Assembly (NCBI GenBank): GCA_009702725.1
Contig: WLHM01000074.1
Span: 1 to 6,519 of the forward strand
Direction of reading: 5' to 3'
Length of the DNA: 6,519 nt
Source of the DNA: Actinomycetota bacterium
Lineage (GTDB): Bacteria; Actinomycetota; Actinomycetes; S36-B12
The notes beneath the pieces are model-generated. The model was not told where the DNA came from. It saw only the letters and a list, made by a program, of their open reading frames with translations, and did not search any database. Shown in pieces: positions 1 through 5,607 of the stretch. The translations under genes and the position numbers were made by a program. The first letter of the stretch is position 1, and the number at the start of each line of letters is the position of its first letter.

Positions 1-35
1 AGGAGAGACCCACTCGCCATCAGGTCGCCTATCAT
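1..35 (-). CDS. ccdA: Start of probable CcdA cytochrome c biogenesis protein (partial, runs off window)
   Basis: Only the first 11 codons are visible. They begin at an ATG that overlaps the stop of the TlpA-like gene in an ATGA junction and read MIGDLMASGSL. A purine-rich GGAAGAG lies 5 bases upstream of the ATG (41-47). The peptide resembles the short polar N-terminus that precedes the first membrane helix of actinobacterial CcdA proteins, and ccdA is the usual gene after phosphatase-tlpA in this phylum (as in Rv0525-Rv0527). CcdA is a membrane protein that carries electrons from cytoplasmic thioredoxin to extracytoplasmic thioredoxins for cytochrome c maturation. The identity rests mainly on position and overlap; the visible peptide is too short to prove it. 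A second in-frame ATG is codon 6. Confidence 0.55.
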   Translation of the reverse strand, partial: MIGDLMASGSL

Positions 36-625
36 GGCTGCTCTTCCAAGAGTGGCTCTATCAGGGCGCGGAGGGATGACTCACTTACCGTGCCGAGCGC
101 TCGCGCTGCCACTTTGCCCTGTCTGTCAATGATCAGGGTCGACGGAATCGCTTGCGGTGGCAACGTGTCGCGGAACAACAATTGCAATTGCCCGTCGGTA
201 TCGATGAGACTGGGATACGTCACCTTGAACCGATTGACAAATGCCTCGGCGGATTTCGGTGAGTCACGGGTATTAAGCCCGATGAATTGCACATTTTCGC
301 CGGCAAACTTCAGCCAGGCAGCTTCAAGCGCCGGGGCTTCGGCTCGACATGGTGCACACCATGACGCCCAAACATTTAGTAAGACCACCTGACCCTTAAC
401 CATGCCCAGGTCAAAGGTGCCGCCATCAAGGGTGGTGCCTTTAATAGCCGGTGCCGGTTGGCGAGCCGCTACGGGCAAAACCACTATCGAACCGTCACCG
501 GCCACGAAACCGGAATCAGCTCCAGCAGGTGACGCCGGCTCGCTACCACCGCATGCGGTGATTAGGCATAGCGCACTCCCGGCGATGAGCACCGATAAGC
601 ATCGGCGAGTGCTGCGGTGCATCAT
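32..625 (-). CDS. TlpA/ResA-like lipoprotein thioredoxin
   Basis: This is a 197-residue predicted thiol-disulfide oxidoreductase anchored on the outer face of the membrane. Residues 1-25 form a lipoprotein signal: positive residues (HRSTRR), a hydrophobic stretch, then lipobox I-T-A-C with Cys25 as the lipidated residue. A low-complexity Ala/Gly/Ser linker follows. A TlpA/AhpC-TSA-type thioredoxin fold starts near residue 55. Its active site is WASWCAPCRAEAP with Cys90 and Cys93, and IPSTLIID supplies the cis-proline (Pro161). In the Ccs (system II) pathway such proteins reduce the haem-binding cysteines of apocytochrome c. The gene starts 5 bases after the phosphatase stop, and its stop overlaps the probable ccdA start, so translational coupling is likely. 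Two adjacent ATG codons (625 and 622) could serve as start; no strong Shine-Dalgarno distinguishes them. The family assignment is firm, but the exact partner is inferred from context. Confidence 0.93.
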   Translation of the reverse strand: MMHRSTRRCLSVLIAGSALCLITACGGSEPASPAGADSGFVAGDGSIVVLPVAARQPAPAIKGTTLDGGTFDLGMVKGQVVLLNVWASWCAPCRAEAPALEAAWLKFAGENVQFIGLNTRDSPKSAEAFVNRFKVTYPSLIDTDGQLQLLFRDTLPPQAIPSTLIIDRQGKVAARALGTVSESSLRALIEPLLEEQP

Positions 626-630
626 GGCGG

Positions 631-1287
631 CTATGCGCCGGCTACCTTGCTGGCCTTGGCCAGGAGGTCACGTGACGGCTCGGTATAGGTGATGGCCACT
701 AGGTCGTCATTTTCATAAGTCAATGACGTGAGTGAGGCAAGTGTGCACTGCCGGCTACGCGGGTCATGCCAAAGCCGGCGGTCTTCAGCGGCTAGGCGCG
801 CCACCCAAATAGGTAACTGATGGCTGACCAAGACTGCTTCGTGGCCGCGAACTTGGTCACGTGCCGCATGCACCGCAGCTGTCATACGCGAGGCCACTTC
901 GTCATATGGCTCACCCCAGGATGGGCGAAATGGGTTCCAGAGGTGGCGCCATGTCTTTGGCTGCTTCAGCACTCCGTCACCGACGCTTACCCGCTGACCC
1001 TCAAAGATATTGTCGGCTTCAATCAGCAACGGATCTGTTTGAATAGTTAATCCGTGCTTTGCCGCAATAGGCTGAGCGGTTTGCTGAGCCCGCTCCATCG
1101 GCGATGCGATCACAGCAGTTACGTCATTTTCGGCCAAGGCCGCTGCCGCCCGAGTTGCCATAACTTGCCCAAGTTCAGACAGGACATAACCTGGAAGGCG
1201 CCCGTAAAGGACACCTTCTGGGTTGTAAACCTCGCCATGCCGGAGCAGATGTACAACCGTTCGCTCATCGCCACTCATGCGAGCCAC
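631..1287 (-). CDS. Histidine phosphatase (phosphoglycerate mutase-like) family protein
   Basis: The 218-residue product belongs to the histidine phosphatase superfamily. The phosphate-accepting motif is LLRHGEV (Arg16, His17, Gly18). The SPMERAQQTA segment supplies the second Arg (Arg66), Glu90 in LLIEADNIFEG is the likely acid/base, and the second catalytic His is His156 in LVSHQLPIW. NPFRPSWGEPY (118-128) resembles the actinobacterial subgroup whose gene sits before tlpA-ccdA-resB-ccsA (compare Rv0525). The substrate is unknown; a glycolytic mutase role is unlikely from length and context. The annotated start is a GTG 6 bases after the HemD-fusion stop. An ATG three codons later (1278) is an equally reasonable start with GAGTGG just upstream, and neither has a strong ribosome site. 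In other actinobacteria hemL usually precedes this gene; here the SUMT/HemD fusion does. Confidence 0.9.
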   Translation of the reverse strand: MARMSGDERTVVHLLRHGEVYNPEGVLYGRLPGYVLSELGQVMATRAAAALAENDVTAVIASPMERAQQTAQPIAAKHGLTIQTDPLLIEADNIFEGQRVSVGDGVLKQPKTWRHLWNPFRPSWGEPYDEVASRMTAAVHAARDQVRGHEAVLVSHQLPIWVARLAAEDRRLWHDPRSRQCTLASLTSLTYENDDLVAITYTEPSRDLLAKASKVAGA

Positions 1288-1293
1288 TCTAAG

Positions 1294-2967
1294 TTACGTG
1301 ACTTTGCGGCGCGCGGCGGTGCGTCGCCGACTCGGGCGCCAACTGCCCTCACCGGATTCGAGAGCTGCTTCACGTAGTACCTCTCCATGAGCCGCAACCG
1401 CCTCGACCAACCCGTGCAGGGTGCTGGTGCCCGCGAGTACGTCAACGCGAAGTCCGTGCTCCTCAGCAGTCTTGGCGGTCTGCGGGCCAATGCACGCCAC
1501 GATTGTGGTGTGGTGTGGCTTGCCCGCGATGCCAACGAGGTTGCGCACCGTGCTGCTGGAGGTAAACAAGACGGCGTCGAAGCCACCGGTTTTGATGGCT
1601 TCGCGCACCTCAGCGGGCGGTGGTGCAGCCCGCACGGTGCGATAAGCCGTGATGTCTTCGACCTCCCAGCCAAGTTCAGCCAAACCAGCAGCCAAAGTGT
1701 CGGTTGCGATATCGGCTCGGGGCAGGAAGACCCGGTTGATTGGATCGGTTAACGAGTCGTATATCGGCCAGTCTTCAAGTAATGCCCTGGTTGACTGGTC
1801 GCCGACCGGGACTAAGTCCGGGCGTACGCCGAATTCAATCAGCGAGGCCACCGTGCTGTCGCCAACCGCCGCCACTTTCAGGCCCGCGAACGACCGCGCA
1901 TCAAGGCCGTACTCATCTAGTTTTTCACGGATAGCTCGTACCGCGTTTACCGAGGTAAACCCAATCCACTCGTATCGACCAGAAACAAGACCATGGATTG
2001 CCCGGTCAATCTGCTGCGGTGTCCGTGGCGGCTCGACCGAAATCGTCGGCACTTCCATGGGTACGGCTCCATGCCCGCGCAGTAGTGACATGATCGAACC
2101 GGTGGTGTCTTGGGTACGTGGGATTAGCACGCGCCAGCCGAAAAGTGACTTGACTTCGAACCAATCCAATTTCTCGCGCTGTGCCACAACATCACCAACG
2201 ACGACAATGCCAACGCCAGTGAGTTTCATCAACTTTGAAATACTGCCTACCTCAGACAAGGTACTGGCAATTGTTCGCTGATCAACCGTGGTGCCTCTGC
2301 GGGTTACCGCGATATGAGTCTGTGGGTCGGCACCAGCCTGCACCAGCATCGCTGCAATTTCAGCAACTTTGTCTGCGCCATTGAGCACCACAAGAGTGAT
2401 GCGCGGGTTGACGAGGTCAGCCCAATCCAAGTCATCATCGTTAGCGTCGACCACTCGAAATTGCCGAGTGCGACCACCGGTTAACCCAAATCCGGCGTAT
2501 GCCGGTATTCCGGTAACTTCGCTGACACCGGGGGCGACCTCAAACGGAACCTTAGCTTTACGCAGGGCCGCCGCCTCATGAAGTAGCGTCCCGTCAACTA
2601 CCGGGTCGCCAGCGATGAGCCGGACGGTGCGCTTACCGTCTCGCGCAGCATTAACAATCAGTTTCGCCCGCTCTACCTGATCCAGGTGCGCACCTTCTTC
2701 ATCAACCGCAATGATGACTTCGGCGCCGGCATTTGCGTGGGCGTTGGCTATGTCAATAGCTTCTGAATCGACAATGACGACTTCAGCATCGCGCAGAAGT
2801 GCCGCCGAGCGAAGCGTCAGCAACTCCGGATCACCCGGGCCAGCCGCAACAAGCGCAACCGAACCGAGGCTCACTTTTTTGCGGGCCTTGGTAGTCGTAT
2901 TCACAATGTCTCCTGGGCTGGTGCTGATTGGCTCATTTAGAGTTTCTGGATTTTTGGGCTTGGTCAT
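1294..2967 (-). CDS. hemD: Fused SUMT-like methyltransferase / uroporphyrinogen-III synthase
   Basis: This 557-residue fusion has an N-terminal tetrapyrrole methylase-like domain (about 35-270) and a C-terminal HemD domain (about 277-525). The methylase part keeps AAGPGDPELLTL (41-52), VAPGVSEVTGIPAYAGFGLT (144-163), the GTTVDQRTIASTL segment and VVVGDVVAQREKLDW. Its second motif reads VRLIAGDPVVDG rather than the GGDPFVFGRGGEE of active uroporphyrinogen-III methyltransferases, as in other actinobacterial HemD fusions that I recall. The HemD part shows WRVLIPRTQ (278-286), WIGFTSVNAV, VAAVGDST, VFLPRADI, ITAYRTV (with the conserved Tyr442), VLFTSSSTV and CIGPQTAKT. HemD cyclises hydroxymethylbilane to uroporphyrinogen III. 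A basic tail (546-557) ends the protein. The ATG overlaps the rex stop (ATGA). Codon 22 is a GTG with its own AGGAG. The flanking hemA/hemC and hemB/hemL expected in this phylum are absent. Confidence 0.92.
   Translation of the reverse strand: MTKPKNPETLNEPISTSPGDIVNTTTKARKKVSLGSVALVAAGPGDPELLTLRSAALLRDAEVVIVDSEAIDIANAHANAGAEVIIAVDEEGAHLDQVERAKLIVNAARDGKRTVRLIAGDPVVDGTLLHEAAALRKAKVPFEVAPGVSEVTGIPAYAGFGLTGGRTRQFRVVDANDDDLDWADLVNPRITLVVLNGADKVAEIAAMLVQAGADPQTHIAVTRRGTTVDQRTIASTLSEVGSISKLMKLTGVGIVVVGDVVAQREKLDWFEVKSLFGWRVLIPRTQDTTGSIMSLLRGHGAVPMEVPTISVEPPRTPQQIDRAIHGLVSGRYEWIGFTSVNAVRAIREKLDEYGLDARSFAGLKVAAVGDSTVASLIEFGVRPDLVPVGDQSTRALLEDWPIYDSLTDPINRVFLPRADIATDTLAAGLAELGWEVEDITAYRTVRAAPPPAEVREAIKTGGFDAVLFTSSSTVRNLVGIAGKPHHTTIVACIGPQTAKTAEEHGLRVDVLAGTSTLHGLVEAVAAHGEVLREAALESGEGSWRPSRRRTAARRKVT
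2910..2914 (-). promoter_or_regulatory. Internal Shine-Dalgarno for an alternative GTG start of the HemD fusion
   Basis: The minus strand reads CCAGGAGACATTGTG. AGGAG stands 5 bases before an in-frame GTG (2904-2902), which is codon 22 of the long form. Starting there gives a 536-residue protein beginning just ahead of the methylase domain and removes a poorly conserved, polar 21-residue leader. Both starts may be used; sequence alone does not decide. Confidence 0.5.
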
Positions 2968-3674
2968 GCGTTCATAGCCTCCGGCTCATAGCCACGGCGT
3001 TGCTCGTGGAATGCAAGAATCTGCAGTTCAACCGCGAGATCAACCTTACGTACTTCAACTCCGTTGGGGACCTCAAGAACCACCGGCGCAAAATTCAAGA
3101 TGCTGCGAATCCCGGAGGCCACGAGTCGGTCACAAACCCCTTGGGCGCAATCTGCCGGAGTGGCAATCACCCCGATTTGGGCTTTGGTCGCGCCCACGAT
3201 GGTCTCGAGTTCGACAAGGGGGCGAACTGTCAAAGCTACGAGATTGTCGAGCTCACTGGCCGCAATGCATTCGCCTACTACATCCGGATGGTTATCGACG
3301 AGGCCCACGATGGCGAAACCACGTGAAGTAAATCCCCGATAGGAAATCAATGCTCGACCCAAATTGCCAACACCCACGATCACGACGCCCCAAGGTTGCG
3401 CGGAGCCCAACTCGCGGCTGATGTGGTAGGTCAGGTAAGAGACGTCGTAACCAACCCCACGGGTTCCGTACGAGCCCAAATAGGAGAGGTCTTTGCGAAA
3501 TTTAGCTGAGCTCACCCCGCATTTGGCGGCTAATGCCTCAGATGAAACAGTCTGCACCCCGGCCTCACTAAGGGAGACCAACACCCGGTGGTAAACCGGC
3601 AGCCGGGCTACCGTGGCATCCGGAATGCCACGACCGGCCTCACGGGGGCGGCCTTTGCCGAGGTAGATTGACAC
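2964..3674 (-). CDS. rex: Redox-sensing transcriptional repressor Rex
   Basis: The 236-residue product matches Rex throughout. A winged helix-turn-helix occupies about 18-80, with GRGIPDATVARLPVY and the DNA-binding stretch SSAKFRKDLSYLGSYGTRG (55-73). A Rossmann NAD(H) domain follows, with GVGNLG (101-106) after VVIV and the acidic residue Asp127 at the end of the next strand. IGVIATPA (167-174) and LNFAPVVLEVP are conserved. The C-terminal helix VDLAVELQILAFHEQ (211-225) is the domain-swapped helix of the dimer. Rex binds operators when NAD+ is high and leaves DNA when NADH rises, typically controlling terminal oxidase and haem genes. The GTG start at 3674 is supported by CAGGAG four bases upstream and by the position of the DNA-binding domain. 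The stop overlaps the next gene, whereas in Streptomyces rex is followed by hemA, hemC and hemD. A candidate operator lies in its promoter, suggesting autoregulation. Confidence 0.96.
   Translation of the reverse strand: MSIYLGKGRPREAGRGIPDATVARLPVYHRVLVSLSEAGVQTVSSEALAAKCGVSSAKFRKDLSYLGSYGTRGVGYDVSYLTYHISRELGSAQPWGVVIVGVGNLGRALISYRGFTSRGFAIVGLVDNHPDVVGECIAASELDNLVALTVRPLVELETIVGATKAQIGVIATPADCAQGVCDRLVASGIRSILNFAPVVLEVPNGVEVRKVDLAVELQILAFHEQRRGYEPEAMNA
2978..2982 (-). promoter_or_regulatory. Shine-Dalgarno for the ATG start of the HemD fusion, inside rex
   Basis: GGAGG lies within the last codons of rex, 10 bases before the ATG that overlaps the rex stop. It supports initiation at 2967 and translational coupling of the fusion to rex. 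Confidence 0.55.
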
Positions 3675-3678
3675 GTTG

Positions 3679-3684
3679 CTCCTG
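3679..3684 (-). promoter_or_regulatory. Ribosome binding site fixing the GTG start of rex
   Basis: CAGGAG is separated from the GTG codon by CAAC. No other start codon nearby is as well placed, so it decides the N-terminus of Rex. Confidence 0.65.
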
Positions 3685-3719
3685 CTGGGAAGCCCCGCCG
3701 CATTCGACGAGGTGTCCTA

Positions 3720-3748
3720 AGGGTAGGGATTAGTTCCCGACTTCACAA
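3720..3748 (-). promoter_or_regulatory. Predicted rex promoter overlapping a Rex-operator half site
   Basis: On the minus strand TTGTGA (3748-3743) can act as a -35 element, followed by exactly 17 bases and TACCCT (3725-3720), which fits the actinobacterial TAnnnT -10. The predicted leader before the GTG is about 38 bases. The -35 lies in TTGTGAA, which equals one half of the Rex operator consensus TTGTGAAnnnnTTCACAA. The opposite half (GGAACTA) matches at only 3 of 7 positions, so the operator is partial. Autoregulation by Rex is known in Streptomyces; here it is inferred. Confidence 0.45.
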
Positions 3749-3755
3749 AGTTGAG

Positions 3756-3771
3756 CGGACACTCATGTCCG
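3756..3771 (-). terminator. Short hairpin just after the glutaredoxin stop (possible weak terminator)
   Basis: CGGACA and TGTCCG form perfect 6-base arms around a 4-base loop, starting one base after the TAA of the glutaredoxin gene on the minus strand. No U-tract follows, so at most it is a weak terminator, an RNA-stabilising structure or a protein site. It separates the ligase-glutaredoxin pair from the rex promoter. Confidence 0.3.
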
Positions 3772-3772
3772 A

Positions 3773-4006
3773 TTATCGGGATAGAGCCCTGCGTAGCTTC
3801 TCGGGATCCACTCTCCAGAAATCATGGATCTCCCCATCAATGAGCAGCACCGGGATCTTCTCCCAATAAGAATCAAAGAGGGCCACATCCTCTAGGACTG
3901 ACAATTCATCCCAGGTCGCACCGGTCTCCGAGCACACCTGCTCAACGATTGCCCGGGCCTCATCACATAGATGACAGCCCGGCTTTCCGACAATTGTGAC
4001 GTTCAT
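3773..4006 (-). CDS. Small glutaredoxin-like protein
   Basis: The 77-residue product is a one-domain thioredoxin-fold protein of the actinobacterial glutaredoxin-like family (DUF836 type, compare Rv0508). It has the N-terminal strand NVTIVGKPGCHLC with redox motif Cys11-x-x-Cys14, KIPVLLIDG supplying the cis-proline (Pro52), and the family's C-terminal HDFWRVDPEKL. It is cytoplasmic with no signal peptide. The partner is unknown. The gene usually stands directly upstream of rex and the hem genes, as here. It begins 21 bases after the ligase stop without a strong Shine-Dalgarno, so it may be translated from a shared message with the ligase. The ATG start is supported because the first strand begins immediately after it. 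Confidence 0.88.
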   Translation of the reverse strand: MNVTIVGKPGCHLCDEARAIVEQVCSETGATWDELSVLEDVALFDSYWEKIPVLLIDGEIHDFWRVDPEKLRRALSR

Positions 4007-4027
4007 GAATGATCAAGTGCGCGCTCG

Positions 4028-5551
4028 TCACTCATCTCCATAAACCTCACGAAGTCGGCCTTTAGCCACCCTGCCGGTTGCCGAGTGTGGCAGCGCATCT
4101 ACAACTCGAATCACCGATGGACACTTAAAGCGCGCCAACCGCTCGGAGCAGTACGAAGCAATATCTGCTATCGAAAGTGCCCTACCCGGCACTGCAACTA
4201 CAAGCGCAGTAACTGCCTCACCTGTCACATCATCAGGCACTCCGATCACGGCAACTTCAGCTACCGCATCCATCGAATCAATGGCAACTTCGATTTCTCG
4301 TGGATAAACATTGAACCCGTTAACCAAAATCACTTCGCGTCGGCGATCAACAATATGCAGGTCACCATCCGCGTCGAAGAATGCGATGTCACCGGAACGG
4401 AACCAACCGTCAGCGTCAGACCCGCCTACCCCATCAGGCCAATAGCCACTAAAAACCGATGAGCCTCGTACCCACATCTCACCCGGGTCACCTTCTTCGG
4501 CGTCAGTCCCAGAGTCAGAACCTTCATCATGCACCAAACGCACCTGCACCCCCGGCAATGGACGACCGACTGATCCGGGCTTGGGCACGCCCGTGACCAA
4601 AGTTGTCGCGACAACCGGCGCGGTTTCGGTCATACCGTAACCTTCAAAGATTTGATGGCCGGTAGCCGCAGCGAACTCTTCGAAGACTCGGAGTGGCAAC
4701 GGCGAACCACCGCAGGTGAACAGTCGAACACCAGCAAGGGCTTCGCGGGCGCCGGGTATCTGACACCAAGCTTGATACATCCCGGGTACACCAGCCACTG
4801 TAGTGACCCCGTGCTTGGTGATGACCTCAAGGCTACCGACCGGATCAAAGCGATCTAGTACTACGCAAGTTGCCCCAACCGATGCCGCTAAGCCAAGTGC
4901 GGCATTGAGCCCATAAACGTGAAACATTGGCAGTACGAGCAGTACTACATCACTGTGCTGCACCGCCGGTGGAGCCTGCAGTGACCTAATCATCTCAACA
5001 TTCGCACGTAGTGCACCATGAGTGAGCATTGCCCCCTTAGGGCGTCCACTGGTGCCTGCGGTGAAAAGCAGGAGTGCGAGTGCATTTGTAGGGGTGACTT
5101 GCTCGGCGAGTACCAGTTGTGTACCTGTTTCCAGGATTTCAAGCCAGGGTTTGCTTCCTAAGACGATTACCTCGCAGGCCGCTAGTGAGGTCGTTGCCGC
5201 GTTTGCAGTAGCCGCCGTGCCTTCGGCTACAAGCAAGAGGCGCGCACCAGAATCAGCTATTAGTAGGGCGATCTCCGGCGCCGTGTAGGCGGGGTTGAGC
5301 GGTACGGCAACAAGGCCGGCGCGCAAAATACCGAAATATGCAACGACAAAATCAGCTGAGTTACCAAGAAGAAGAGCTACCCGTTCACCCGCATGCAACC
5401 CGCGCTGTATTAGACCGCACGCGAATGCATCAATCTGCGCATCGAGTTCTGCCCAAGTTAAAATTCGATCTGAATCAATGACGGCAACTTGCGTTGGGTA
5501 ATTGCGTGCCGAATTTCGGACAAATTCCGCCACGTTGGAGTTCGGTGTCAT
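4028..5551 (-). CDS. AMP-binding acyl-CoA ligase (fatty-acid/aromatic-acid type), A10 Lys replaced by Arg
   Basis: The 507-residue product is a full-length member of the ANL adenylate-forming superfamily, which activates a carboxylic acid as acyl-AMP and passes it to CoA. The P-loop A3 is LFTAGTSGRPKGAMLTH (162-178), A5 is EGYGMTET (303-310), A7 is GWFRSGDIA (382-390), and the A8 hinge is VDRRREVILVNGFNVYP (401-417). The closing A10 motif reads SATGRVAKGRL (490-500): the residue after ATG is Arg494 (codon AGG, 4072-4070) where the family has a catalytic Lys. The substrate cannot be read from the sequence; the closest resemblance is to actinobacterial long-chain fatty-acid-CoA ligases. The ATG at 5551 follows GGAGG by 11 bases. 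There is no signal peptide. It diverges from the HAD gene and is followed 21 bases later by the glutaredoxin gene. A short acidic insert (342-356, DEGSDSGTDAEEGDP) precedes GEMWVRG. Confidence 0.92.
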   Translation of the reverse strand: MTPNSNVAEFVRNSARNYPTQVAVIDSDRILTWAELDAQIDAFACGLIQRGLHAGERVALLLGNSADFVVAYFGILRAGLVAVPLNPAYTAPEIALLIADSGARLLLVAEGTAATANAATTSLAACEVIVLGSKPWLEILETGTQLVLAEQVTPTNALALLLFTAGTSGRPKGAMLTHGALRANVEMIRSLQAPPAVQHSDVVLLVLPMFHVYGLNAALGLAASVGATCVVLDRFDPVGSLEVITKHGVTTVAGVPGMYQAWCQIPGAREALAGVRLFTCGGSPLPLRVFEEFAAATGHQIFEGYGMTETAPVVATTLVTGVPKPGSVGRPLPGVQVRLVHDEGSDSGTDAEEGDPGEMWVRGSSVFSGYWPDGVGGSDADGWFRSGDIAFFDADGDLHIVDRRREVILVNGFNVYPREIEVAIDSMDAVAEVAVIGVPDDVTGEAVTALVVAVPGRALSIADIASYCSERLARFKCPSVIRVVDALPHSATGRVAKGRLREVYGDE

Positions 5552-5562
5552 CCCACTCTCTC

Positions 5563-5567
5563 CCTCC
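5563..5567 (-). promoter_or_regulatory. Shine-Dalgarno of the acyl-CoA ligase gene
   Basis: GGAGG stands 11 bases before the ATG at 5551, within a purine run (GGAGGGAGAGAGTGGG). The spacing is slightly long but supports this start. The only -10-like hexamer I see farther upstream on this strand is TAGGCT (5608-5603), with no convincing -35. Confidence 0.45.
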
Positions 5568-5595
5568 AGGCCTGTGCAGGAGCCGCTCCCCTAGG

Positions 5596-5601
5596 TACGC
5601 T
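5596..5601 (+). promoter_or_regulatory. Predicted leaderless promoter -10 box of the HAD gene
   Basis: TACGCT fits the actinobacterial TAnnnT -10 and is followed by six bases and then the ATG at 5608. Transcription would therefore begin at or next to the start codon, giving a leaderless message. The nearest purine-rich AGGAG is 27 bases upstream, too far to serve as a ribosome site. A -35 at 5573-5578 (TGTGCA) is poor. Leaderless genes with this spacing are common in actinobacteria. Confidence 0.45.
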
Positions 5602-5607
5602 CAGCCT

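Noticed and set aside
32..625. Possibility that the TlpA-like protein is a soluble cytoplasmic thioredoxin
   Set aside because: The basic N-terminus, hydrophobic stretch and ITAC lipobox clearly indicate export and lipid anchoring.
1275..1673. Open frame of 132 codons on the minus strand overlapping the end of the HemD fusion
   Set aside because: It shares the strand but is out of frame with the conserved HemD domain, and it has a Pro/Arg/Ser-rich composition with no domain.
1649..2281. Open frame of 210 codons on the plus strand
   Set aside because: It lies opposite the HemD fusion, has Ser/Pro/Arg-rich composition typical of a shadow frame and no recognisable motif.
2900..2906. Second exact TTGTGAA Rex half site at the GTG of the HemD fusion
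   Set aside because: It falls in coding sequence, its partner half matches poorly, and about one chance 7-mer match is expected in a window this long on both strands.
5494..5607. Upstream extension of the HAD gene from an earlier in-frame ATG
   Set aside because: It would overlap the start of the oppositely oriented ligase, its residues resemble no HAD protein, and a promoter-like hexamer sits just before ATG 5608.
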